Shown one piece after another: positions 33,774-42,796 of a stretch of 64,000 nucleotides of DNA. The DNA comes from Methylomagnum ishizawai (GTDB lineage: Bacteria > Pseudomonadota > Gammaproteobacteria > Methylococcales > Methylococcaceae). How positions within the stretch are numbered: the stretch's first letter is position 1; each line of letters starts with the position of its first letter. A model generated the notes under the pieces. It was not told the DNA's origin. It searched no databases and worked only from the letters and a program-made list of their open reading frames with translations. The position numbers and the translations under genes are program-made. The stretch is from the NCBI RefSeq assembly GCF_900155475.1, contig NZ_FXAM01000001.1, positions 4,350,881-4,414,880 of the forward strand, given 5' to 3'.

Positions 33774-36572
33774 ATGGCCCCAAAAGTCCTCCTGCTCGGC
33801 TGGGACGCCGCCGATTGGAAAGTCATCACCCCGCTCATGGACACGGGGCAAATGCCCAACCTGGAAAAAATCGTCGGCCAGGGCGTGATGGGCAACCTCT
33901 CCACCCTGTACCCGGTCCTCTCGCCCATGCTGTGGACCTCCATCGCCACCGGCAAGCGCGCCCACAAACACGGCATCCACGGCTTTTCCGAGCCGGACCC
34001 CCAAACCGGCGGCATCCGCCCCGTCACCAACCTGGGACGGAAAACCAAGGCGCTATGGAACATCCTCCAACAGAACGGCCTGCGCTCCAACGTGGTGGGC
34101 TGGTGGCCCTCGCATCCGGCGGAGCCGATCTCGGGTGTCATGGTCTCCAACCATTTCCAGCAAGCCACCGCACCCCTGGACCAAGCCTGGCCGATGCGGC
34201 CCGGCACCGTCCATCCGCCGCGCCTCGCCGAGGCCCTGGCCGAATTCCGCATCCACCCCGAGGAACTGGACGGCGATATGCTGCGGCTGTTCGTGCCCCA
34301 GGCGCCCAGGATCGACCAACACCAGGACCGGCGGCTCTACGCCATCGCCAAGACCCTTGCCGAGAACGCCGGCATCCACGCCGCCGCCACCGCCCTCATG
34401 CAATTGGAGCCTTGGGATTTCATGGCGGTATATTTCGACGGCATCGACCATTTCTGCCACGGTTTCATGAAATACCATCCGCCCCGGCTGGATTGGATCA
34501 AGCCGGAGGATTTCGAGCTATACCAGGACGTGGTGAACAGCGGCTACCGCTTCCACGACCTGATGCTGGGCGCCTACCTGGCACTGGCCGGGGACGATAC
34601 CACCGTCATCATCGTGTCCGACCACGGTTTCCACCCCGACCACCTGCGCCCCAGGGAGCTTCCCAACGAACCCGCCGGACCCGCCGACGAACACCGCCAT
34701 TTCGGCATCATCGCCATGCGGGGACCGGATTTGAAGCGGGACGAACTGCTGTTCGGCGCCAGCCTGCTGGACGTGACCCCGACCATTTTGGCCCTCTACG
34801 GCCTGCCGCTGGGCCGCGACATGGACGGCAAGCCGTTGTTGAACGCCTTCGCGGAGCCGCCCACGGTCGATTACCTCCCCAGTTGGGACGCGGTGCCGGG
34901 CGAGGCGGGCCTACACCCCCCAGGGATGCAGGCCGACCCGGTGGACCAAGCCGAGGCGCTCAAGCAATTGGTGGAACTGGGCTATATCGACCCACCCGGC
35001 GCGGACCTGGCACGAGCCGCCGCGCAGACGGTGAAGGAACTGCGCTACAACTTGGCGCGGGACTACCAGGACAGCCAGCATCTACCCGAGGCCATGGCCT
35101 TATATCGCGAATTGTGGGACCAATGGCCCGACGAAAGCCGGTTCGGCGTGCATTTGCTGGAATGCCAGCTACGGCTGGACCATGCCGCCCCGGCCCGCGC
35201 CACCCTGGAGCGCCTCCAACGGGAAAAGGAACGCTACGCCAAAACCGCGCTGGAAACACTGCAAAAGCTCGGCGAGGCCTGGAAGGACAAGCAGCCCGCA
35301 GACCTCAAGGAAGACGAGCAGCGCCAACTCAACCAATGGCGTAAACAAGCCGGGGTGAACCGCCACGCCTTCGCCTTCCTGCAGGGCCGGGTGCTGGCGG
35401 CGGAAGGCGACCACGCGGCGGCGCTCCAAGCCTTCGCCCAGGCGACGGAAGTCCAGGTCCACAACCGCCCCAGCCTGTTCCAGCACCAGGCCGAAGCGCT
35501 GATGGCCCTGCGCCGCTGGAACGAGGCGGAAACCAAGCTGCGGGACATCCTCGCCATCGATCCCGTCAACGCCCAGGCCCAGCTTGGGCTGTGCCGGGTC
35601 CACCTGTCCCTGAAACGTCCGCAAGCGGCGCTAGATTCGGCCCTGGCCGCCATCGGGCTGATCTACCACAATCCCCTGGCCCATTGCCTGTGCGCCATCG
35701 CGCTGCGCCGCCTGGGCCGCGAGGACGAGGCCATCGCGGAACTCAACACCGCCCTGGCCCAGAATCCGGTCTTCCCCGCCGCCCACCGCCTGCTGGCCGG
35801 GCTGTACCGGCACCGCGGGAAACTGGGCAAGGCCTCGGAACACCGGGCGCTGGCCCGCGCCGCGCGGCAGCGCATCGCCGCCTTCAAGGCCGGGCTGGGC
35901 TTGCCGGAAGACGCCGATGTGAAACTGGACCTGGACCTGTTGAAAACCGCCTCGGTGGCGGCGCTCTCCACCCCCGGTGCCTTGCCCGCACTGGACGGCG
36001 CAATCGTGGTGGTGTCGGGACTGCCGCGTTCGGGTACTTCGATGATGATGCAAATGTTGGCAGCGGGCGGGCTTCCCCTCCTCACCGATGGCGAACGCGC
36101 CGCCGACGCGAACAATCCACGCGGCTACCTGGAATTGGAAGCGGTGAAACGGCTGGGCCGCGACACCGACACCGGCTGGCTCGACGCGGCCCAAGGCCAG
36201 GCGGTCAAAATCGTCGCGCCCCTGCTACCCCACCTGCCCATGGGCCACAGCTACCGCATCGTGTTCATGGAGCGGCCCCTCCAGGAAATCGTGGCCTCGC
36301 AGGCGGCGATGCTGACCAAGCTGGGCAAAACCGGTGGGAACCTCTCGGAGCGGCAACTGGCGACGGCCTATCTCAAGCAGGTGGATCAGGTGCGGACGAT
36401 GCTGGCGGCGCATCCCGAACGGGTGAGGGTGTTGGCGGTGGATTACCGGACCGCGCTGGACGAACCCGTCGCCACCGCCGCCAGGATCAACCGCTTCCTG
36501 GGCGGCGGGCTGGACCTCGCGGCCATGGCCGGGGTGGTCGATCCGGCTTTGCATCGGCAGCGAATGGCCTGA
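33774..36572 (+). CDS. Alkaline phosphatase-type phosphodiesterase / TPR / sulfotransferase fusion
   Basis: 932 residues in three parts. (1) Residues 1-380: a type I phosphodiesterase/nucleotide pyrophosphatase fold with metal-site motifs LLLGWDAADW, VYFDGIDHFCH and VIIVSDHGFHPDH. (2) Residues about 430-720: TPR-like helices. (3) Residues about 740-932: a sulfotransferase-like domain with the PAPS-binding loop VVVSGLPRSGTSMMMQML and later VFMERPLQEIVASQ. The combination suggests modification or remodelling of a polysaccharide or lipid head group. ATG chosen because the upstream extension lacks a ribosome site. Confidence 0.8.
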   Translation: MAPKVLLLGWDAADWKVITPLMDTGQMPNLEKIVGQGVMGNLSTLYPVLSPMLWTSIATGKRAHKHGIHGFSEPDPQTGGIRPVTNLGRKTKALWNILQQNGLRSNVVGWWPSHPAEPISGVMVSNHFQQATAPLDQAWPMRPGTVHPPRLAEALAEFRIHPEELDGDMLRLFVPQAPRIDQHQDRRLYAIAKTLAENAGIHAAATALMQLEPWDFMAVYFDGIDHFCHGFMKYHPPRLDWIKPEDFELYQDVVNSGYRFHDLMLGAYLALAGDDTTVIIVSDHGFHPDHLRPRELPNEPAGPADEHRHFGIIAMRGPDLKRDELLFGASLLDVTPTILALYGLPLGRDMDGKPLLNAFAEPPTVDYLPSWDAVPGEAGLHPPGMQADPVDQAEALKQLVELGYIDPPGADLARAAAQTVKELRYNLARDYQDSQHLPEAMALYRELWDQWPDESRFGVHLLECQLRLDHAAPARATLERLQREKERYAKTALETLQKLGEAWKDKQPADLKEDEQRQLNQWRKQAGVNRHAFAFLQGRVLAAEGDHAAALQAFAQATEVQVHNRPSLFQHQAEALMALRRWNEAETKLRDILAIDPVNAQAQLGLCRVHLSLKRPQAALDSALAAIGLIYHNPLAHCLCAIALRRLGREDEAIAELNTALAQNPVFPAAHRLLAGLYRHRGKLGKASEHRALARAARQRIAAFKAGLGLPEDADVKLDLDLLKTASVAALSTPGALPALDGAIVVVSGLPRSGTSMMMQMLAAGGLPLLTDGERAADANNPRGYLELEAVKRLGRDTDTGWLDAAQGQAVKIVAPLLPHLPMGHSYRIVFMERPLQEIVASQAAMLTKLGKTGGNLSERQLATAYLKQVDQVRTMLAAHPERVRVLAVDYRTALDEPVATAARINRFLGGGLDLAAMAGVVDPALHRQRMA

Positions 36573-36631
36573 CCCGCCACACGGGCGATCCGGGTTCCCA
36601 CGCGGCTCGTGGAAATCCAGGAAAATTCCGC

Positions 36632-36681
36632 TTGACGTTCAAACAACCGTTTAATACGATAGATTTAAACAACCGTTTGAA
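36632..36681 (+). promoter_or_regulatory. Promoter with tandem TetR-type operators
   Basis: TTGACG (36632-36637), 17-base spacer, TACGAT (36655-36660). The whole spacer is the palindrome-like TTCAAACAACCGTTTAA and a second copy, TTAAACAACCGTTTGAA, lies at 36665-36681. Occupation would block RNA polymerase, so autoregulation by the TetR protein encoded 8 bases downstream is likely. Confidence 0.7.
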
Positions 36682-36688
36682 CACTCCA

Positions 36689-37333
36689 ATGAACGAACCC
36701 CAAGACAACGAGCAAACCCGCGACCGCCTGCTGCAAGCCGCCCTGGAAACCTTCGGCGAACGCGGCTTCCGCGATGCCACGGTGCGGGACATCTGTGCCA
36801 GGGCGGGCGTCAATCCCGCCTCGGTCAATTATTACTTCGGCGGCAAGGAAGCCCTCTACCGCAGCGTCCTGGCCCTGGCCTTCCAGGAAGGCGACCGCCG
36901 CTATCCACAGGATTTGGCCTTCGATACCAGCCTGTCCCAGGAAGAGCGGCTCGGGTTTTTCATCCGCGCCCTGCTGCTCCGGCTCACCGACGACAGCCTG
37001 CTCGGCAGCCATGGCCGCTTGATCGCCCGCGAAATCGCCGACCCCACCCCGGCCCTGGACCATATCATCGACACGATCCTGCGCCCCCGCATCCAAAACC
37101 TCCGCGAAATCCTGCCGGACCTGCTCGGCCCCGGCTGGCGCGACCCCGATATCGCCCGTTGCATCTTCGCCATCATGGGCCAATGCCTGGTCTACCAGCA
37201 TTCGCGCTCGCTGGTCGATAGGCTCTACCCGGAAGTCATCGGCTCCCCCGAAGCCATCGCCGAGACCGCCGATTTCATCACCCGCTACACATTGGCGGCA
37301 CTCAGGCAGCTCGCCGCCGGGAGCCAGACATGA
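36689..37333 (+). CDS. TetR-family repressor, CecR-like
   Basis: 214 residues. N-terminal HTH: TRDRLLQAALETFGERGF, DATVRDICARAGVNPASVNY, YYFGGKEALYRSV. The C-terminal ligand domain is of the DUF1956/CecR type (HGRLIAREIADPTPAL). It is the first gene of an exporter operon and its stop overlaps the permease start, so it should repress the operon and respond to an exported compound. Confidence 0.88.
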   Translation: MNEPQDNEQTRDRLLQAALETFGERGFRDATVRDICARAGVNPASVNYYFGGKEALYRSVLALAFQEGDRRYPQDLAFDTSLSQEERLGFFIRALLLRLTDDSLLGSHGRLIAREIADPTPALDHIIDTILRPRIQNLREILPDLLGPGWRDPDIARCIFAIMGQCLVYQHSRSLVDRLYPEVIGSPEAIAETADFITRYTLAALRQLAAGSQT

Positions 37334-38490
37334 ACTACATCGCGCTGAAAATGCTGATGGGCGACCGCGGCAAATACCTCGGCATCGTCATGGGCCTGAC
37401 CTTCGCCTCCCTCATCATGACCCAGCAACCCGCCATCTTCGTGGGGCTGATGGCGCGATCCTACAGCTTCATCACCGACCTGGGGCTACCCGATATCTGG
37501 GTGATGGACCGCAAGGTGCAGTTCGTGGACGACATCAAGCCCTTGCAGGACACCGAACTCTACCGGGTGCGCGGGATTTCCGGGGTGGAATGGGCCATGC
37601 CCTTGTACAAGGGCTTAATCAAGGCCCGGCTGTCGAATGGCAATTTCCAGACCTGCAACGTGATCGGCCTGGACGACGCCACCCTGATCGGCGGCCCGCC
37701 CGAAATGCTGGAAGGCCGGCTCGAAGACCTGCGCCGCAGCGATGGTGTCATCGTGGACATCGACGGGGCCAGGGAAAAGCTGGCGAAACCGCCCGCCACC
37801 CCCGGCGGCCAACCCGTCCCGCTCAAAGTCGGCGACACCCTGGAACTCAACGACCGCCGCGCCATCGTGGTGGGACTGGCCAAGGTGACGCGCACCTTCC
37901 AATCCCAGCCGGTGGTCTACACCACCTATTCAAGGGCCACGACCTACGCCCCCAGGGAGCGCAAACTCCTGTCCTTCGTGCTGGTCAAGGCCAAGCCCGG
38001 CACCGATATTCCCACCTTGATCCAGCGCATCCAGGACGACACCGGGCTCGCCGCCTATTCCCAGGAAGGCTTCAAGAAACTCACCGTGGATTACTTCATG
38101 CAGAACACCGGCATCCCGATCAATTTCGGCATGTCGGTGGCCTTGGGCTTCATCGTGGGCGCGGCCATCGCGGGCCAGACCTTCTACAGCTTCACCCTGG
38201 AAAACCTGCGCCAGTTCGGCGTGCTGAAAGCCATGGGGGCCAGCAATGGCACGCTGTTGGGGATGATCCTGCTGCAAGCGGGCTTGGTGGGTTGCACCGG
38301 CTACGGGCTGGGCGTGGGGCTGACCTCGCTGTTCGGCTGGTCCATGCGCAACACCATCCTGGCTTTCAAATTCCCCTGGCAATTGCTGGTGTTCAGCGGG
38401 GTGGGGGTGACATTGATCTGTGTGTTCGCCGCCCTCATCAGCATCCGCAAGGTGATCAAGCTGGAACCGGCGACCGTATTCAAAGGGTGA
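37330..38490 (+). CDS. ABC transporter permease, FtsX/MacB (DevC-like)
   Basis: 386 residues. TM1 near residue 15-35, a large periplasmic domain (40-255), then three TM segments: SVALGFIVGAAIAGQTFYSF, GMILLQAGLVGCTGYGLGVG and LLVFSGVGVTLICVFAALIS. This is the FtsX/DUF214 topology. The cytoplasmic coupling motif ENLRQFGVLKAMGAS is conserved. It works with the ATPase at 38495 and the adaptor at 39255 as a mechanotransmission-type exporter. Confidence 0.88.
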   Translation: MNYIALKMLMGDRGKYLGIVMGLTFASLIMTQQPAIFVGLMARSYSFITDLGLPDIWVMDRKVQFVDDIKPLQDTELYRVRGISGVEWAMPLYKGLIKARLSNGNFQTCNVIGLDDATLIGGPPEMLEGRLEDLRRSDGVIVDIDGAREKLAKPPATPGGQPVPLKVGDTLELNDRRAIVVGLAKVTRTFQSQPVVYTTYSRATTYAPRERKLLSFVLVKAKPGTDIPTLIQRIQDDTGLAAYSQEGFKKLTVDYFMQNTGIPINFGMSVALGFIVGAAIAGQTFYSFTLENLRQFGVLKAMGASNGTLLGMILLQAGLVGCTGYGLGVGLTSLFGWSMRNTILAFKFPWQLLVFSGVGVTLICVFAALISIRKVIKLEPATVFKG

Positions 38491-38494
38491 AGCC

Positions 38495-39211
38495 ATGACT
38501 CCGAACCTCCCAACCGCCCCGCTGGCCGTGCGCTGCCAAAGCGTGGTCAAGACCTACGACACCGGCGGACAGAAATTCACGGCCCTGCGCGGGATCGATC
38601 TCGACATCCACCAAGGCGAATTGATGATGCTGGTGGGTCCGTCCGGCTGCGGCAAGACCACCTTGATTTCGATCATCGCCGGGATACTCGACCAAAGCGC
38701 AGGCGTGTGCGAGGTGTTCGGCCAGGATTTGGCCCACCTGCCGCAAAAGCGCAAGCTGAAATTCCGGGCCGAGAACATCGGCTTCGTGTTCCAGGCCTAT
38801 AACCTGCTGCCGTCGCTGACCGCCACCGAGAACGCCGCCATCCCCCTCATCATCAACGGCGTGCCGCGCCAGGAAGCCGAACGCCGGGCCGCGGCGGTGC
38901 TGCAACGGGTGGGCCTGGGCGAGCGCCTGCGTTCCCTGCCCGCGCAGTTATCGGGTGGGCAACAACAGCGGGTCGCCATCGCCCGCGCCCTGGTCCACAA
39001 CCCGCGCCTCATCGTCTGCGACGAACCCACCAGCGCCCTCGACCACCAGACCGGCCACACGGTGATGGAACTGCTGCGGGAAGTCGCCCTGGACGCCCAC
39101 AAGGTGCTGGTGATCGTGACCCACGACGCCCGCATCTTCGAGTTCGCCGACCGCATGGCGCATATGGACGACGGGCGGATCCTCGAGATCGAAACGCCCA
39201 AACACGGATAA
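38495..39211 (+). CDS. ABC transporter ATPase, MacB/DevA-like
   Basis: 238 residues. Walker A GPSGCGKTT, Q-loop VFQAYNLLPSLTATEN, signature LSGGQQQR, Walker B LIVCDEPTSALD, switch His in VTHDARI. This is the MacB/LolD-type ATPase group. It starts 4 bases after the permease. Confidence 0.93.
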   Translation: MTPNLPTAPLAVRCQSVVKTYDTGGQKFTALRGIDLDIHQGELMMLVGPSGCGKTTLISIIAGILDQSAGVCEVFGQDLAHLPQKRKLKFRAENIGFVFQAYNLLPSLTATENAAIPLIINGVPRQEAERRAAAVLQRVGLGERLRSLPAQLSGGQQQRVAIARALVHNPRLIVCDEPTSALDHQTGHTVMELLREVALDAHKVLVIVTHDARIFEFADRMAHMDDGRILEIETPKHG

Positions 39212-39254
39212 CCCTCCCCCTGAACTGAACAAAAACCCCTGCCCCGGAGGCAGT

Positions 39255-40223
39255 ATGCTCCCCAAATCCTTCCTCCCCAGCCTCGCCCTGGCCGGCTTCC
39301 TGTTCGGCGTGTACTCGGCGGTCCACGGCAACCAGCCCCAGGCCGTCGCCCAACCCGTGTCGGAACCGGCCCAAGCGCCCTTCCCCCACTTCATCGCCGG
39401 TTCCGGCATCGTCGAGGCCCGCACCCGCAACCTGGAAATCGGCACGCCCCTGCCCGGCATCGTCAAGACCCTGACCGTGAAGGTCGGCGATAGGATCGAG
39501 GCGGGCGCGGTACTGTTCGTCTTGGACGACCGCGAACCCCAGGCCGAACTCGCCATCCGCCGCGCCGACCTGGTCCGCGCCCAGGCCGGGGTGGCCGAAG
39601 CCGCTGCTTCCGTGACCGACGCCAAGACGTTGCTCAACCTGGCCGAAGCCGTCACCGACCGCCGCGCCATCAGCACCGAGGAACTGGACCGCCGCCGCAA
39701 CGCCCTGCTCATCGCCAAAGCCCGGTTGGACAGCGCCAAGGCCCAGGTCACCCAGGCCGAAGCGCAATTGGATGCCGTCAAGACCTTCATGGACCGCCTC
39801 GTGGTCCGGGCGCCGATGGCGGGCGAAGTGTTGCAAATCAATCTGCGGCCCGGCGAATTCGCCCAGGCCGGGGTAAACAGCACGCCATTGTTGGTGATGG
39901 GCAACCTGGACCATCCCCATGTCCGGGTCGATATCGACGAGAACGACGCCTGGCGCTTCCGGCCCGGTGGCAAGGCGGTGGCCTTCCTGCGCGGCAACCG
40001 CCGCTTCAGCGCCCCCTTGACCCTGGCCTATGTCGAACCCTATGTGGTGCCCAAGCGCTCCCTCACCGGGGACAGCACCGAGCGGGTCGATACCCGCGTG
40101 CTGCAAGCGCTCTACAGTTTCGACCGCGGCCAGCTTCCGGCCTATGTCGGCCAGCAATTGGACGTGTTCATCGAAGCGCCCGACGCAAGCGCGGCGCCCA
40201 CCCCGCCCGGAGCCCAGCCATGA
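39255..40223 (+). CDS. HlyD-family membrane fusion protein
   Basis: 322 residues. An N-terminal anchor (SFLPSLALAGFLFGVYS), a split biotinyl-lipoyl domain (GIVKTLTVKVGDRIEAGAVL and VVRAPMAGEVLQI), a coiled-coil hairpin between, and a beta-barrel part with RVDIDENDAWRF. It is the periplasmic adaptor linking the ABC pump to the outer-membrane channel encoded next, whose start overlaps its stop. Confidence 0.9.
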   Translation: MLPKSFLPSLALAGFLFGVYSAVHGNQPQAVAQPVSEPAQAPFPHFIAGSGIVEARTRNLEIGTPLPGIVKTLTVKVGDRIEAGAVLFVLDDREPQAELAIRRADLVRAQAGVAEAAASVTDAKTLLNLAEAVTDRRAISTEELDRRRNALLIAKARLDSAKAQVTQAEAQLDAVKTFMDRLVVRAPMAGEVLQINLRPGEFAQAGVNSTPLLVMGNLDHPHVRVDIDENDAWRFRPGGKAVAFLRGNRRFSAPLTLAYVEPYVVPKRSLTGDSTERVDTRVLQALYSFDRGQLPAYVGQQLDVFIEAPDASAAPTPPGAQP

Positions 40224-41683
40224 ACCCGCGCCGCCTGTCCCTGTTGCTAGTGGGCGTGCTGGCCGGTTGCACGGTCGGTCCCGATTACCAACGGCCCAAG
40301 ACGCCCACGCCGTCCCACTGGCGCGAAGCCACCGCCCAAACCACCGCGCCCGCCACCGAATGGTGGAAGGCGTTCAACGACCCGGTGCTGGACCGGCTGA
40401 TCCGGCAAGCCCTGGCCGAAAACCTCGACCTCAAGCAAACCACCACTCGCATCGCCGACGCCCGCGCCCAGGGCCATGCCGTCATCGCCGGCGCCCTGCC
40501 CAGCCTGGACGCCCACAACAGCACCAGCCGCCGACTCAACAACTTCTCCAGCAGCGGCGGCTCGGGCAGTTCGGGCAGCGCGGCGGGGAGCGGCCTGGGG
40601 GTGGGCAAGCAGATCGTCAACATCTTCCAGACCGGCTTCGACGCCGAATGGGAATTGGATTTCTTCGGCGGGGTGCAACGCGCCTTCGAGGCCGCCGAAG
40701 CCTCGCTCGACGCCGAGGAAGAAAATCGCCGCGCCGTGGTGGTGTCCTTGCTGGGCGAGGTGGCCCGGCAATACATCGAGGTCCGCGCCAACCAGCGCCA
40801 AATCGCCATCACCCAGGACAACCTCCGCGCCCAGACCGACACCTTGGCATTGACCCGCGCCCGCGAACGGGCCGGGCTCGCCACGGGTTTGGAGGTTTCG
40901 CAGCAGGAAGCCCAGGTCGCCACCACCCGCGCCCAATTGCCGGTGTACGCCACCGGCCTGAAGCAAGCCCTGCACGCCCTGGCCGTGCTGCTGGGCAAAG
41001 CCCCCGCCGAACTGGCCGAACTACCGGGCGCGGCGGCACAAGTGCCCAACGCCGCGCCCGGCCTGGTGGCCGACCTACCCTCGGAGCTGTTGCGCCGCCG
41101 CCCGGATATCCGCAAAAGCGAACGGCAATTGGCGGCGGCCAACGCCCAGGTCGGGGTCGCCATTTCCGATCTCTACCCCAAGGTCAATCTCTCGGCCTTC
41201 ATCGGCATCCAGAACACCCACATCACCGATTTCACGCCCATCGGCAAATCCTGGTCCATGGCCTCCTCGATAAGCCTGCCCATCTTCAACTGGGGGCGCA
41301 TCCAGGCCAATATCGACAGCAAACAAGCCCAGCACCAGCAAGCTTTCCTGAGCTATCAAAGCACGGTGCTGAACGCCTTCAAGGAAGTGGAAGACGCCCT
41401 CGCCGCCTACACGGAAGAACAGCGCCGCCGGGCCGATTTGGCCGAAGCGGTCGAAGCCAGCCGTTTGGCGATGAATCTGGCGGAGGAGCGCTACGAGCGC
41501 GGTTTGACGACCTTCCTGGATGTGCTGGAAACCCAGCGGGCGCTGTATACGGCGGAAAGCAGCCTGGTCGCCAGCCAGGCCCAGGTTTCGACCGGCTTGG
41601 TGGCTTTGTACAAGGCTTTGGGCGGAGGCTGGCAAGTGGCGGAACCCGACCGCGCCGGGACGGAACAAGCCTCGGCGCAATAG
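40220..41683 (+). CDS. NodT-family outer-membrane efflux lipoprotein
   Basis: 487 residues. Lipobox LLVGVLAGC, then TVGPDYQRP typical of NodT/OprM. Two homologous halves of outer-membrane efflux repeats follow, with LLRRRPDIRKSERQLAAANA and a second-half ending in ALYKALGGGW. It is the TolC-like duct for the exporter. A Gly/Ser-rich insert (SSSGGSGSSGSAAGSG) sits in the first half. Confidence 0.92.
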   Translation: MNPRRLSLLLVGVLAGCTVGPDYQRPKTPTPSHWREATAQTTAPATEWWKAFNDPVLDRLIRQALAENLDLKQTTTRIADARAQGHAVIAGALPSLDAHNSTSRRLNNFSSSGGSGSSGSAAGSGLGVGKQIVNIFQTGFDAEWELDFFGGVQRAFEAAEASLDAEEENRRAVVVSLLGEVARQYIEVRANQRQIAITQDNLRAQTDTLALTRARERAGLATGLEVSQQEAQVATTRAQLPVYATGLKQALHALAVLLGKAPAELAELPGAAAQVPNAAPGLVADLPSELLRRRPDIRKSERQLAAANAQVGVAISDLYPKVNLSAFIGIQNTHITDFTPIGKSWSMASSISLPIFNWGRIQANIDSKQAQHQQAFLSYQSTVLNAFKEVEDALAAYTEEQRRRADLAEAVEASRLAMNLAEERYERGLTTFLDVLETQRALYTAESSLVASQAQVSTGLVALYKALGGGWQVAEPDRAGTEQASAQ

Positions 41684-42027
41684 CGGAAACACCGCGGAGG
41701 GCTGCGTCCCCATCAACGCTTTGATAACGCATTTTCATGTTTTCTGTAGGGTAGGCGCGTATTCCGTGCCCACCCCGACGGCCCGGAAAGGGCGGGCATG
41801 AGTCCATGCCCACCCTACGCTGGGCACCGTACACCCAAACCGAAAATGCTCTAGACATCCATCCCAACAAAACCCCGCCAGCAAGACCGGCCCGGTGGCG
41901 AGAGGGCCGCATCCGACCAGGCCCGCCCTTCCCGCCATAGCCCACCGCCAGCATCCCGGAGGCGAGGGCGAACGCCAGTATCTTCCAGTCTCTGTAGTTC
42001 GGTCATCGCGCCGTTTTTCCTATGGAA
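41684..42027. other. Intergenic region with dispersed repeat
   Basis: 344 bases after the exporter operon. It holds the palindromic repeat at 41729-41849 and otherwise no gene I can support. Confidence 0.6.
41729..41849. repeat. Dispersed palindromic repeat, copy A (121 bp)
   Basis: Begins GCATTTTC and ends GAAAATGC. Inside, CGTATTCCGTGCCCACC and TGCCCACCCTACGC are shared with copy B at 52568-52680. The arms pair, so the unit can fold into a long hairpin. A MITE- or REP-like, non-coding mobile unit is likely. Confidence 0.8.
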
Positions 42028-42285
42028 TCAACTCAGGTTGCGGCTGGTGTAGGACGTGCCACCGCGGCCACAGCGCGGGCAAGCTCCCGCACGCCGCCGT
42101 GTGTCCGCCAGTTCCCGCCGCAGCAACTCCAATTCCTGGCGCATCTCGGCCATCGCCAAATGAATCTGCTCGAAATGGATTTGGAAGTAGCGGCTGGACG
42201 GCCAGTGCAGGGGTTCCTCGCGGCCTTTGCCATTGATATGGGTATGGGGATCGTCCCCGGCGTTGAGTTGCAAGCTGGTATTCAT
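42028..42285 (-). CDS. Small coiled-coil protein with CPRCG end
   Basis: 85 residues. A polar start with DDPHTHINGKGREEPLHWP, a helix of heptad character (IHLAMAEMRQELELLRRELA) and a tail with CPRCGRGG, half a zinc ribbon. GAGG ribosome site. No family recognised. Divergent from the bd-like oxidase operon. Confidence 0.5.
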   Translation of the reverse strand: MNTSLQLNAGDDPHTHINGKGREEPLHWPSSRYFQIHFEQIHLAMAEMRQELELLRRELADTRRRAGACPRCGRGGTSYTSRNLS

Positions 42286-42796
42286 CAAGTTGCCTCGGGT
42301 CATTCTGGGTAAATCAAACAAGGGGAGACATAGCCCCGGCACCGCGTCCGGTTTCCGGTCTACCCCGCGACGGGGCGTCCGGTTTCCGGGCGTTTTTATA
42401 ATGGCCGATAAAATATAGACCTGAAACCGGACATATTGCCTTTTCCCGATCAGGGTTTGGCATATTAAGACAGATTATCAGAAAACGGATCAAGCCCTGG
42501 CATGGCCACCTTTATCATAAATAAATATTTGTTTTTAAAAGAAAAATAAAAAAATTTCCGCAGAATAAAAGCATTGTTTTTAGCCGGGGACGGCGCGGCA
42601 AATTGTCCTGCGTCTTTTTGCCGCATTTACCTTCGACGCGCAACCATGACAGGATAACCTGGCTCGGCCAAGCAGGGATATAAATACCCTATCCGCAGCG
42701 CCTGGCGTGGTTTTCAAAAAAAGATTGATGGCCGATTCATGGGTATATCCGCCCGGTCGCGCCGGTCGGCAACAAACCCTTGAAGGAGTCCCTTGG
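42286..42796. other. Long regulatory intergenic region before bd-like oxidase operon
   Basis: 511 bases without a gene, partly A/T-rich (42520-42560), unlike the flanks. It contains the 10-mer repeat set at 42346-42432, a TATAAT at 42397-42402 without a good -35 box, and an imperfect hairpin GCGGCAAA ... TTTGCCGC at 42595-42624. Confidence 0.6.
42346..42432 (+). promoter_or_regulatory. Three copies of GTCCGGTTTC around a TATAAT
   Basis: Direct copies at 42346-42355 and 42377-42386 are 31 bases apart (three helical turns); an inverted copy is at 42423-42432. TATAAT lies at 42397-42402 and copy two overlaps its -35 position. This is the layout of an activator-dependent or repressed promoter; the regulator is unknown. 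Confidence 0.45.
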
